Origin: Calycina herbarum
Taxonomy: Eukaryota > Ascomycota > Leotiomycetes > Helotiales > Pezizellaceae
Length of the DNA: 64,000 nt
Assembly: GCA_001414485.1 (NCBI GenBank)
Contig: LLEY01000227.1
Coordinates: 1 to 64,000, forward strand
Direction of reading: 5' to 3'
Shown one piece after another: positions 32,364 to 44,058 of this stretch (its first letter is position 1; every line of letters begins with the position of its first letter). A program made the translations under genes and the position numbers. The notes under the pieces are model-generated. The model did no database searches and was not told where the DNA came from. It saw only the letters and a program-made list of their open reading frames with translations.

Positions 32364-33474
32364 ATGCATGATGTTAACACTCATGACTCGTGAATGCAGC
32401 AGTGGTCAAACCATCGTATCATGCTAGGATTCATTCCTTCCTGTACTCTTCCCCAACTTTTGGACGCAATACGTTCATTGACCGAATGATTATGCGGACT
32501 GAAATCCACTTTACCAAAAGCCGTCCGACTAACCGTACATAAGATCAGCTCCCGTTCTAAGAACTACAAAGGCAATACTCCCGTCAAGAAAGACACAGAT
32601 GGGTTGGGAGACGCCGCGCCCTACTCTCTCACATCAATGACTGATATCAGAGGCTTTGTGAGGTTCTAGTTTCTTGCCCCAAACTTCCAAGTCAGCCGCA
32701 TAGACCGGTGGCTTGGTTCCCCGCACTTACTGCCGGGAAGGAGCTGGGGGGGCATGTGGACAAGGGTGGCAATCGCTGGGCATGTTCGGAGTGTCGGCTC
32801 AAGAGCAGCTGGAAAAAGAGCCCGACACTCCGAGCAGAATTGTCGACTTGGGTAAGCGAGGTCTCCTGTCCATTTCAGCTTCTCCCCCATGACCTCGTCA
32901 ACCTAAGAAACGCTACGCCGCCGAGATTTCCGAGAGAGGTATAGGGTGTTGTCGATGGCTGATGGGACCTCATCATGTGGGCTTCATACATGACTTTTAT
33001 TGAGCTAGATTATCTTACTATGTACATTCAAGCTCGACAGAGTACGACGATTACTAGTGTTTCAATCAACTGCACGCAAGTCACAGGCACGAGAGTCATG
33101 GGCCTTTACTTGGTGAGCTACTCGGGCCCTCTTCAGCATTTCGGCTATCATCAGATTGTCTGGAGCACAAACTATAGTGCAGCCGCGGAATTCGCACACA
33201 AGAAACATAAGGTATCAATGAGCGGAGTCTAGCCGAGCCGACTGCCTAGTCCCGGAATATATCCGTTGGTTGATGTTCAGAGTTATCTCCACGTACAGTA
33301 AATCGGCAGATGGTACATATCTCTGCTAATTACGAAGAACTCGGTATTTCACTAGACGATCAATCTCGTATAAATCTCCGAACCGTTGGAGAATTCGGCC
33401 GATACTGACTGTACTTCACCAAACTTTACAATATACTTCCTCCAGCAACGGCTATTATACTGTGCCTGCCCAAC
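32364..33474. other. Intergenic region with an inverted repeat and a possible permease scrap
   Basis: It holds the imperfect inverted repeat at 32785-32835. An 85-codon frame at 32975-33232 (TRVMGLYLVSYSGP...AHKKHKVSMSG) vaguely recalls the late helices of allantoate/nicotinate-type MFS permeases, but it is too short and divergent to call. The promoter of the next gene lies in the last 200 bp. Confidence 0.35.
32785..32835. promoter_or_regulatory. Inverted repeat TTCGGAGTGTCGG / CCGACACTCCGAG
   Basis: Left arm TTCGGAGTGTCGGCTC and right arm GAGCCCGACACTCCGAGC pair over about 16 bp with one bulge and one mismatch, separated by 18 bp. It contains CGG/CCG triplets of the type bound by Zn2Cys6 factors and could also fold as a terminator-like stem. 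Function is inference. Confidence 0.45.
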
Positions 33475-34696
33475 ATGACGATTGGCATTGCTTTGATAGG
33501 TGCTGGTATCTTCGCTTCTGAACGTGAGTGACGAGTTTGTGCCTGCATGGCGATTCTCACCGTTGGATGGACAACACAAAGTAACACGCTGTACAGAACA
33601 TATACCAGCCATCAAAGCCTGCGCATCACTTTCGCTCAAAGCTATCTATTCAAGATCTCAAAGCTCAGCAGAGACACTGCTCAAAGATGTAGATGCAGAT
33701 GTGGAAGCCTATTACGACACCACGGATGACCCATCTCGCAGCCTTGATGCCATGCTCAAACGTACTGACATCTCGGCTGTGATCATTGCGCTTCCCATCC
33801 TCGTCCAGCCCAGCGTCATCCGCAAAGCTATAGCAGCAGGCAAGCATGTCCTGAGCGAGAAACCCATTGCCAAGGATACTTCAACCGCACAGGATTTGCT
33901 GGCTTTCTATCAGCCCTACGTGAGGAATGTGACGTGGGCGGTGGGAGAGAACTTCCGGGTTTGGCCTTCCATTACTAAAGCATTCGAGATACTGGCAGCG
34001 TCCAAAGCGCAGCTCGTCACTTTTAGCGTCAATTTCTCTACCATGGTTGATCCCAAAGACAAATATTTTCAGACTAAGTGGTGCGCTTCCATCTACACGT
34101 TCCCAAAGAACCTGCCTTTATAGGATTAGGGTCTAGAAGATATTTAAGACACTCATTGACGTCTTCCTAGGCGTGCTACTCCCGGTTATCAAGGTGGGTT
34201 TCTTCTCGACGGCGGAATTCATTTCGTAGCCATCTTACGATACCTTCTCAGCGCATTGGGGCAGAGAGTAACTAATATCTCCGCTTACACCGCGTTGCTA
34301 CAAGAAAGGCTCCCGCCCGTTGACACAATCCACGCTATTCTAGAGGCGTCGGCAGGACAGAAGGGGACCTTCAGCATCTCCTTCGGGACCGAGTTCAAGA
34401 GCGCCTTCGACATCAGCATCGTCACGGACAGATGCAGCGTCCGTATTGAGCCAACCGGGATCACGACAGTGACGAAGGATCCGGCGGGAGATCAGCAAGA
34501 ATCCAAAGACGAGATCCCGATGACGATGGGTGTCATGGAAGAGGTGGCGCTCTTTTCCAAGGCGCTCGAGGGCGGAGAGTTGGATTTGAGGATATCCCCC
34601 ACAGAGGCATTGGCTGATCTGCAATTCCTCGAGGCCATGCTGCGATCGGGGGAAAATGGAGGAGTGGTTCATAAGCTTGATTTAGAGCAGATGTAA
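33475..34696 (+). CDS. Gfo/Idh/MocA-family NAD(P)-dependent oxidoreductase (1)
   Basis: Exons 33475-33523, 33597-34080 and 34171-34696 give 352 codons. The N-terminal Rossmann motif is TIGIALIGAGIFASE (G-x-G-x2-x type). Family motifs follow: SAVIIALPILVQPSVI (NAD-binding strand), AGKHVLSEKPIAKD (the EKP motif with the catalytic-site Lys), and GGFLLDGGIHFVAILRYL (the substrate-domain D-x2-x2-H motif). It is expected to oxidise or reduce a sugar, sugar acid or dihydrodiol-like substrate in the cytosol. All splice junctions restore family-typical text. It lies between the Zn2Cys6 gene and the beta-glucosidase, same strand. Confidence 0.9.
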
Positions 34697-35963
34697 TGGA
34701 CCTGGCTCTCCTAGGTTATTCATTCTCACTACATTTTGTAAGGGATAGGGATTACATATTATGACAATAAGAATAAGAATGTGTAATGTTCTGGACTAGC
34801 CTGTCGCAGAGAGACAAGGCGAGTATTGGTTAGTATTGTCAAGCAAAGCATCAGGTATCAGGACCGGTTTTTCGATAAGAACTAGACTACCTAAAAATTT
34901 CAATCATCTGATTTAGCACTAGAAATACACAACAAATGTACAGTTTATTTTGAATTACACTGTAGTAAGATAGTTTAACTCGGTTTGGTTTAGCCTAGTT
35001 GAACCATGCCAAAGCAGTCTAACCTGGTCGTGTAGAGTATGAACTGATCAAGCAAATTATGAAATGTTTAGATTCTGATTTAGTCTAGTCTTATCTCACA
35101 GTCTGAGGCAGCCAGTCTGAAATCTAGCCAAAATACCAGTGCCTGTTTTACTTAGATACAGGTAGGTTATACAGTCTCTCTATCTTTTGGGTAGACGTCC
35201 CTGGCAAAGCCATATCTATAATCACAAGAGACTCCGGGGCCCCGGACCGAGACTCCGAGCCATAGTTAAAAGAAGAGAGGAAATAACTATTGGTCGGCAG
35301 CACTTGGAGAATTTTTGAACCGAGTCCCAGCTCCGGTTCAAGCGCTCAAGGTGCAACTGGTACTTGCTCCATGAATGGAAACGTTACTCGAAATAGCAAC
35401 AAATAGCACAAGTTGCAAAGTCACCTAAATATCTGGTAATAATTAGATGGGCCTGGGTACTTCTAAACTTTGCCCCACCTGTTTGAAACATTAATCAGCT
35501 GAATGTTAGAGAGAGCTCAGTCCCCATAAATGAGTCCGGTGGCGTGGAGCCGATACTCCCCGATAACCGGCCCGCCCAGTTTTATTATGTCATTTACTTA
35601 TCGGCGGTACAGAGATCAGCGCCTTACCTTTTTACCAAAGTGGAATTCAGATCCGAGGAGGATTCTGGGTCTTCATGGTGGGATATAGTTAGGAACCCTT
35701 CCTAACTCCTGACCACTGTCGAACTTTGAGTCTGTACTTACGCCTAACCCTTAATAGAGCGAGTCAAGTGCGGTAGTTATCATAGAACCTTTGGCGCAGC
35801 TTTCCCATACATATTGATAGCTTGGAAGCACGAGGCGTCGTACACAAGGTACTTAACCCTCGTGATTGGAGATTTAGCATTTGATATCAGATTTCTAACT
35901 GTACAGATCTCTTGATTCCTTGATCAATCATATTGCATCCCGATCTTTAAAGGACTTCTTGCC
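34697..35963. other. Long intergenic region upstream of the GH3 gene
   Basis: No gene seen. It contains the perfect palindrome TCCGGGGCCCCGGA at 35233-35246 (CGG-N4-CCG) about 720 bp before the GH3 start, and several CGG/CCG-rich patches around 35540-35580. Otherwise TA-rich without repeats. Confidence 0.45.
35233..35246. promoter_or_regulatory. 14-bp palindrome, candidate Zn2Cys6 site
   Basis: TCCGGGGCCCCGGA is a perfect palindrome holding CGG-N4-CCG. Its core GGGGCCCCGG also occurs at 29118-29127 in front of the transporter. Binding by the neighbouring regulator is a guess. Confidence 0.35.
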
Positions 35964-38684
35964 ATGGCTCAATTAAATGTTGACCAGTTGATCAAGGACT
36001 TGACTACTCTCGAAAAGATTAGTCTTCTAGCCGGTAAGTCTTCCAACCATCTTGAAACAATTCATGGATAACAAAGGTGCACGAAATTCTTACTTCTATC
36101 AGGCGAGGACTGGTGGCACACTGTACCAATTCCACGTTTAGGGATACCTAGTATTCGCGTTTCTGACGGTCCCAATGGTGTACGAGGTACACGCTTCTTT
36201 AATGGAGTCAAATCGGGATGTTTCCCGTGTGGTACGGCTCTGGGCGCAACCTGGAACACTGAAATCCTGGAAGAGGCGGGCAACTTCATGGCCGAAGAAG
36301 CAAAAGCCAAAGGAGCTCACGTCATACTAGGACCAAATGTGAACATGCAGCGTGGTCCGCTTGGAGGAAGAGGATTCGAATCGTTCTCAGAGGATCCCCT
36401 GTTGTCAGGCAGCTGTCATAAACGGTATGCAGTCGAACAAGATTGCTGCGACTATCAAACACTACACGGGTAATGACCAGGAGCATGAGCGAATGGCAGC
36501 CAACTCTGTCATTTCGAATCGTGCTCTTAGAGAGATATATCTCCTTCCCTTTCAGATCGCAGTCCGCGATTCACAACCTGCAGCTTTCATGACGGCCTAC
36601 AACAAAGTGAACGGACCGCCCGCTAGTGAGAGTCCTTTTCTGCTGCAGGATATTTTGAGAGGGGAATGGGGTTGGAGCGGGCTCGTGATGTCCGACTGGT
36701 AGGGTTTTTCTTTGAATCCTGACATCCTAGATTTCAGCTAAAACGGATCAGGTATGGAACTTACTCGACCTCTGGAGCGGTCAATGATGGACTCGACCTG
36801 GAGATGCCAGGACCTACCAGATGGCGAGGGGACATTCTAAACCATGCTATCCTTACCAAGAACGTAACCATGAAGACTTTGAATGAGCGTGTGAAGGCAG
36901 TGCTGAATTTGATCAACTGGACAAAGGATGCTCATATTGCAGATCGCGCTCCCGAGACAACAGATAACAACACGCAAGAAACATCAGCATTCATGCGAAA
37001 ATTAGCTTCAGAGGCAGTGGTCCTCATGAAGAATGAGAACAATATCCTCCCTCTAAAGAAAAACAAAGTGGTGGGTGTTCTGTCGCTGAATGACTTGGCT
37101 GTAAAACTGAAAACTAATTTATCAGACAGCAATCATAGGACCAGGTGCGAAGACGGCTATCTATTGTGGTGGTGGCTCTGCCGAACTTCCCGCTTACTAT
37201 ACCGTCACACCTTTCGATAGCTTCTCTCAAATACTTGATGAAAAGAACATCAAATATTGCAAAGGAGCAGATGACCACAAGGCCCTCCCTTCGCTAAAAA
37301 TGACAACCACAGACGGTCAGCCGGGTTTGTTTTCAAAGCCTACAACGAACCCCCATCAGTTCCCGGCAGAGCATCGGTGGATCGTGTAGTTCTAACGAAC
37401 ACGAACATCTTTCTTGCTGATTATGTCAATCCCGAGATCAAGAATCCACTCTTCTATGCTATCTTGGAAGGCGAGTTTACCGCGGAACACACTGGTGAAT
37501 TCAAGTTTGGGCTATCTGTGTACGGAACCGCAAAGCTTTTCGTTGATGGAGAGCTAGTCATTGACAATGAAACAGCTCAAAGGAGCGGCGACTTCTTCAT
37601 GGGCTCAGGGACTATCGAAGAGACCGGGATCCGTAAGGTCGAAGCCGGTCAAAAATACTCTATCAAGGTCGAGTTTGCTAGTGCACCTGCTACGAAGATC
37701 AAGAAAGATGTCATTGCATTCGGTGGCGGTGGTGTACGAATTGGTGGAACACCAGTGATCGATCCTAAGGAGGAGATTGAGAAGGCTGTCCTGGCTGCCA
37801 AATCTGCAGACCAGGTAATTCTTTGCGTTGGCCGTAACGTAAGTATTATTGAACCGACCCAACGACCCGGAGACTCGGCTAATATTCGACTCTAGTCCGA
37901 CTGGGAATCAGAAGGCCATGACCGTGAGACAATGGCTCTCCCACTTAACCTAGACGATTTAGTCACTGCTGTTATCGAAGCAAATTCGAACACTGTGGTT
38001 GTAGTACAGGCCGGAACTCCCATTAGTATGCCGTGGTTATCTTCAGCAAATGCTCTTGTGCATGCGTGGTATGGAGGAAATGAGACCGGGAATGCTATTG
38101 CGGATGTCGTCTTTGGGTTGGTTAACCCCTCAGCAAAACTTCCTCTGACATTCCCCGTGACAGTCGAGGACAATCCGACCTTCTTGAACTTCAGGTCCGA
38201 GAGAGGTCGAGTTCTCTATGGTGAAGATATCTACATCGGCTACCGTTATTACGAGCGTCTCCGCAAGGCCGTTGCTTTCCCCTTCGGCCACGGTCTCTCA
38301 TACACCTCATTCGCATTTTCAAATCTTGAGGTATCAGTAGATGAAGAAAAGGATGACCTTCTTGTGTCCGTGACGCTGTCCAATACAGGCTCATGTGATG
38401 GTGCGGAAGTCGTCCAGGTATACATTCAGCACATATCTCCTGCTATCAGCAGACCAGTCAAGGAGCTTAAGGGTTTCAAGAAAGTCACACTCAAAAAGGG
38501 TGAGCATTGTAAAGTTAATGTATCAGTGCAACTCAAGTACGCCACGAGTTACTGGGATGAGCTGGATGATCAATGGGTCAGTGAGGAAGGCAAATACAAA
38601 GTTCTGGTTGGAAGTAGCAGTGATAAGATTGAGGCTGAAGGTAGCTTTGATGTTAATGACACCAAAGTTTGGAGAGGATTGTGA
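35964..38684 (+). pseudogene. GH3 beta-glucosidase with PA14 insert, two frame lesions
   Basis: Exons 35964-36033, 36103-36698, 36752-37070, 37126-37838 and 37896-38684 can be traced. The order is N-terminal GH3 barrel ([63 protein letters not shown]), nucleophile region GLVMSDW-YGTYS, second GH3 domain, PA14 insert (GEFTAEHTGEFKFGL...AKLFVDGELV), SDWESEGHDRETM, GRVLYGEDIYIGYRYYE and a fibronectin-III-like tail (GAEVVQVYIQ). There is no signal peptide, so it is intracellular. The frame breaks at about 36405 (after PLLSG) and about 37322 (before FVFKAYNEPP), one base off each time. All introns and active-site regions are otherwise preserved, so decay is recent or the breaks are assembly errors. 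Confidence 0.88.
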
Positions 38685-38929
38685 ATAATAGTCATCACTG
38701 ACCGTTCGGTTGTAAGACCGTTCCGGGAGGAGCTTAAATCAGCTCGAGAGAACCTTAATCGCAATCAACTGCCAAATTTACAAATTCAGATTAGCTATGG
38801 TCAAATTGTGATTGTTGTATTTCAGAATTATTAATCAGAGTTACTGTTGCCGAAGCTCTTTGACCATTTATTGTATACTTTCAAGAATATGCCAAGTGAC
38901 TGGAATGAAAACTGCAGCCACGATCTAGC

Positions 38930-40228
38930 GTACAAGTTCAATCATAGGATGGATGATCTTTCCACAAAGCTCAGCTAATGTGTCCAATTTCCCAATCATC
39001 AACAGGGTATTTTGCTCCTCCCTGTTTTCGGACACCATCCATTAAACGCATTGTCAAAAGAGTCCGTTCTAATGGCAATCTTTCATTTTCAAGTCTACCA
39101 GCTTTGATATTCAACGCCACGGCATCAGCCTCGTAGAAGAAACCATGTCCTTCGTGCTCAAAAAGAATTTGTCTCCATCTCCCTACCCTTGCGGGTAATG
39201 ATCAACTCCTCTGGTAGCAAAGCCGCAGGGCCTTGAACGGTAATAGACCCCTTGATACCTTCGATACGACAAAACTCCTCGCTTGTTTAGTAGGATAGGG
39301 AACATGTGCAAATGCCGTGACTGCGTTTTGTGGGATAATAGAGAATGACAGAGGCTGCTAAATCCACTCCCTCGTAAAATGTCATGGCCGAAGATACGGT
39401 GGGGATTTTCGCTTCGTTACCTACTTTGCTGTCCAACGCCATCATAGCCCAGGTGAGACTATAGATTCCAACGTCTAGTAGTGATCCCGCATCGAGAGCC
39501 GCATTTCGAAGACGAGACTCGGGTTTCTGGTTCGGAATGTCCATTTCCAAACTGAAATCAGCAAACACCCGTTGCACATCCCCAACCACCCTTTCGGAGT
39601 GAATCAAACGCAGCAATTGGGAGGAAACGCGTCCATACGGCTAAAAAGATATGTCAGATCAAAACCGTGCTTCACTGAGGACTCAGGGTGTCTTTTACTT
39701 CCATGACGAAGATGCCATTCGCTTTTGCAGCCGCAATTACTTCTTCAGCTTCTTTGGCGTTCATCCTAAAGGGCTTCTAGCACAGCACGTGCTTACCATT
39801 ATTGATGACAACCAGGCATTGAGCGTTGTGGAAGGCGTGAGAGGTAGCAATATAGATAACAACGACTTCAGGGTCCGCACTCACGGCGTCATACGACTCG
39901 TAGATATTGATTGCGGTGGCATCGATCGATGGAAGGTGTTGGTCGATAAAATTTTCCGCTTTTGCCCTTGATGAACACCCGATAGCTTTGACCACATGTT
40001 TTGCTTGAGCGCCTTCTCGTGGTAGAATAATGTCAGGCACGAAGCATGCGGATATTGCGCCAGTACCTATTTAGAAGTCTCTAGCATCAGTGCGACATTC
40101 GAACAATTAATCTCAGGAAAGTGTTCCAGGTAATCGCTTCTCGGCGGATGGTAGATAATTCAATCTCAATTGGGATCAGACTGACCGAGAATACCCCATC
40201 TCAGCTCTGGTAAATCAATAGAGGTCAT
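38930..40228 (-). pseudogene. Gfo/Idh/MocA oxidoreductase (2), decayed
   Basis: It starts at ATG 40228 with SIDLPELRWGILG, then breaks. Later pieces in shifting frames are AQAKHVVKAIGCSSRAKAE, ADPEVVVIYIATSHAFHNAQ, a GKHVLC-stop-KPF motif (Glu codon lost), NAKEAEEVIAAAKANGIFVME, MWTRF-like and VVGDVQRVFADFSLEMD. SLLDVGIYSLTWAMMALD also survives. The wording resembles dihydrodiol/xylose dehydrogenase-like members. Several stops and at least four frame changes are present. It lies tail-to-tail with the GH3 gene. Confidence 0.8.
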
Positions 40229-42700
40229 TATTGCTTTCTTATCAGGATTGCACGCAGCTCTTGGAATGAATCTTATGGGGAGCTTGAACGACTGCTACCA
40301 ATTCGATTTCTTTTTTGGCGGAATTACAATAGAAATGGTGCGAGATTACAAATATCTGGGGTGAGAAAGTAATCCATGAAAAGTACTTGGATATTATCCA
40401 CGCTACTCTCAAGTGGTTTAAAATGCAGTGATTCAATCGCTGTGGCTTTGAGAGAAGTTCGGAACTCGGAAGGGAAGAAATGATCTTGTCCTGCCCTAAA
40501 CGTGGCCTAAACGTGGGGAATCGAAATGGGTCTCTGGTCATACGCTGCACTGCGTAGAGGTGGTACGGATGAATAGTATCAATGCCCGCTACTCCCGGAG
40601 GACATCTGTGAGCTAGAGCACGGCATCTCCATATATCCTTGCCAAAGGACGTTCATATCCTCCACTCCCGAGCATCCGGATATTTGCTCACTTCTCCACT
40701 CTCTACCCCACCCATAGAGCCCCTTCTTTTGAGACAATTAAACTTTCATTCCTTGCAGTATGTTACTGTACCAATGTACCAATGTATCCTGATCGCCATA
40801 ATGGTCGTCAGGGAAAATATTAGGCTGACATTTAATCGCCGTTATTGTCCTGTAGCGCCATTTACAAGTGCCACTGTTTCAGCTGATGGTACGCTTGACG
40901 ACAAAAGCTCTAGTCTCGAGATCGTCGACCTCGACGTCCCCCGTGCATACTACAACATGGCTTGACAAAGGATAGGCATTATTGATGACAGCATGATAAA
41001 CGTTCTCGGGTGTTTATTTCATGTACGATATGAAGCCCATGGAGGTTTGGACCAATTTTGCCCAACCCAAGCTTCAGTGATATCCCAAACACGACGAGGT
41101 TCACGTCATCGGCAAGATCTACTTTCATCCAAAGAGCAGCAAAGTGATGGATATCAGCAGGAGTAAAGTCTCTTCTGGTCATTTTACAAGTCAGAGTTAT
41201 AACTTTTAACCAGGCCGCAATATCGTGTCATTCATTGTAAGAAGCTGTAATACGCTCAGATTGGAGAGGAACCTTCATATTTATTGTGCCTAATACTGCA
41301 AATTATCGGCATATATTTCCTACGCCTCCCCTGTCTTTTTACGAAGATGAGCAGGATGAGAATTTAGAATAACAAAACACGCCACAATTGGACTTGTCCA
41401 TGTAATTGCGGAGTCTTCCAGCACCAGAGCAATAAATTTGGTACTGTTACCTTGCCAAAATCGCATGGAGAAAGTTATCGGATCAGATATTAGACGTATC
41501 CAATCAAGACAACTACTCCAAGTTTTTCAACAAACCTTTAGAGTACCCAGTTAATGTTATCCTAAAGTTTGAGAGAGACTTAGATAGTAGAGTGATACGT
41601 GTGCGGTTTCCCAGCTCCGATCGGTGTGCTAACGTGTCTGCATGGGGAGCAATATTTGCTCAAAGCCGTAGATGCCGAAAATCTAGGAGATCTAGAGCTT
41701 GAGACTGACGAGTTAAGATTTATGGTTCGTAGTCATTGCTTCCACCTGTACTACCACCTTGATTGCCCCTTCCTTTATTTTGTAATACCTTTTCAAAATT
41801 ACCACGACCGCTGTTTCGAAGCCATGGAGGAGCGACTGCAGAGCTTCAATCAAATGGTAACCTTGGACATCTTACAACTAACCGAACACAGTGGTGTTGC
41901 TCACCAGCACTATGGTACTTGATTTTGTCTTTGGACGGCTGCTACATGTGCGGCGAGTCTATGTGCTACTTCCAAGAGTGGTATTTTAAGAATGTCATCA
42001 AAGTGGTGTGCCTCTGTTAATACGACAATTGGGGATTGGCTTTCTGGTCCAAGCAGATGCCCGTTAATGAGCTGTGTATGTTTTTTGCTAGAGGATCACA
42101 GGAAGACATACGAAAGAAGCGTCGAAACGCATATATATCTTGAACCATAAGCTGCTCTAATCAATCCTTTTGGCTCTCACATTCTTTCAGTGACTACAAA
42201 TACTAACCCATGAGTATAAAGTATCAGCTGCACACTGCTAGACAGAAATTTTGGTGTGCTTCAAGACTTTGAAACTAGCTTGATAACCCTAACATGATTG
42301 CTGACTGGGTAGTCGTTATATTATTCGGGAAGTTGTGACTTCGGTCATGTAAGAAACACCTAGACATCTATAGTCTATGATAAACTGCCAACAATCCTTA
42401 ATATTGGCAACAGTGTATTGCAAGTAAGATTTGCGAGTCGTTAGTGTACTTGATCAACAGTTTCTTGTGCTTAATTTAGAAAAGCATTTTAGTATACCAA
42501 TTATAATGTCTATAAACTTCGATATCAACATATAGATCTCAAGAGGCATAGCCCTTTCCTACCATCTCTACACGAGACTGTCATTACACTAAGCTGTAGT
42601 AACTACCTGTTTCAGAGGTGATGCACCTTTCCACCAGCCTAAAACCAAAGGGTCATTAATCTTCTTTGCATCTAAATGCTCCTTGCTCTATTACACAGAA
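40229..42700. other. Gene-poor region, unassigned short frames
   Basis: Frames at 40639-40965 (+), 40979-41182 (-) and 41599-41922 (+) show no motif I can support. No RIP-like skew as strong as in the repeat block. It looks like old decayed genic DNA. Confidence 0.35.
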
Positions 42701-43479
42701 TTAATTACACTCTTCAACTTCTCCGATGTACATAAATACCTTATCGGCAATTTCTGCAATTTCTGCACTCTTGTATCCCATTACGAGAACGAGATCATCT
42801 GGTTTATCATTCGAGACGGCAACCGCCATGTAGGAGAACCTGTCTCCACTTGCCGCGCAATATTTCTCCATGCTAGCTGCAATGGTTTCATGTTTGTCAA
42901 CCGATATAGTCAGTGTTGCTGCCTCATAGTAGCCGCATTCAGGAGTGACTGCCGATCCGGGTAAGGTAATGTGGTGGCTAGTTATTGTCAGTGCTGGATC
43001 ATGTATTCGAATTTTCACACTTTCAGATGATCAGCCTTACCGCACGAATGTGGATGGGTCGAGATCGACGACCTCGGTCCAAGTGTTCATTGCAGATTTA
43101 TGCAAGGAATCAATGGGATAATCAGCATTTGAGTATAAATTCCTTGTTTCATCGTATATTGAGCTTACTGTTTGGTTGGGTTTCATATGCAGCTTTCTCT
43201 TCTGCACTGGTCCAGTCGAAAATCATCAAACTAGTCTTGTCGGTTTGCAAGACTGAATCTCCAATCCGGCATTGTCGAAACGGCGGAAAGCTTGCAGTTA
43301 TACCCAGGGCAGAAGAGACGACTTCTTGGAACTTTTGAAATGTTAGATTCTACTGATAGAAACAAAGACTCTGCTGCAACACTTACTCTAGAAGGGTCGA
43401 CGCTCTTCTGTTTAAAGCATGCAACCTCTGTGAGGCGTCCTGGACCTTCTGACTTCGGGTAGACAAAGGGTAAAGGCAT
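42701..43479 (-). pseudogene. Two-part ferredoxin-fold (ABM/Dabb-like) protein gene with one frame lesion
   Basis: Exons on the minus strand are 43387-43479, 43041-43331 and 42701-42977. The first part reads RLTEVACFKQKSVDPS-FQEVVSSALG...LMIFDWTSAEEKAAYE, typical of small alpha/beta-barrel (antibiotic monooxygenase or stress-response A/B) domains. The second half is ECGYYEAATLTISVD...DLVLVMGYKSAEIAE. Intron phases fit only if one base is extra or two are missing near 43150. An in-frame ATG at 43515 would add a hydrophobic leader. Such domains often act on quinones or polyketides, but the substrate is unknown. It is either a pseudogene or an error in the sequence. Confidence 0.5.
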
Positions 43480-43515
43480 TGTGAAAAGATGAAGTAGAAT
43501 CGGGATGAATTGCAA

Positions 43516-44058
43516 GGTACTGTAGAGAAAACAGCAAAAGAGACGATGTCACTTGTATGATTCGGTTACTGGCGTCTTGTATGATGAGCGGTTACTTGCA
43601 AGGCGATGCGATAATCAGTACATTGGAACAGAGGCTCTATTTATGGCAGAGATTGCTTGGCCCCTGGATCTGTGAATGAAATGTCTACCGAGTGGTGCTC
43701 ATTGGTGTTCAATCCAGGTGGGGTTTATTAACGAACTCGGCGAGCGAGCAGTCTCTTGTGACCCTTATGCGGTACCCACCCAGCCGGGGTATCGGAATAT
43801 CGGAAGAACCCCTGCAATCCTACGCCTAGACTGGCCAAGACCAGACTACAGACTCTAGCGTCAGGTTTCAACCCCATCATGGGCGGATATCATGCATACG
43901 GAGGATGCTGTCTCGATAAGCTCTTATCGGTGATAGCTGTTCGATATTTATGACCACCTCAAGCACCCCTTCGTTTCTCGTCTCACTTCTACAACTATCA
44001 CTCTCATCTCTTCTCCAACATCAAACAACACCCACGCACTGTCACTATACTACTTGCA
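43516..44058. promoter_or_regulatory. Divergent intergenic region
   Basis: Between the minus-strand ABM-like gene and oxidoreductase 3. Pyrimidine-rich leader (TCTCGTCTCACTTC) just before 44059. A 60-codon frame at 43676 is not supported. Confidence 0.4.

Noticed and set aside
32975..33232. Fragment of an allantoate-type MFS permease
   Set aside because: Only a loose resemblance in two short segments; kept as a remark in the intergenic entry, not as a gene.
37071..37125. Third frameshift in the GH3 gene
   Set aside because: The out-of-frame stretch is a normal 55-nt intron (GTGGGT...TTATCAG) whose removal restores the family sequence.
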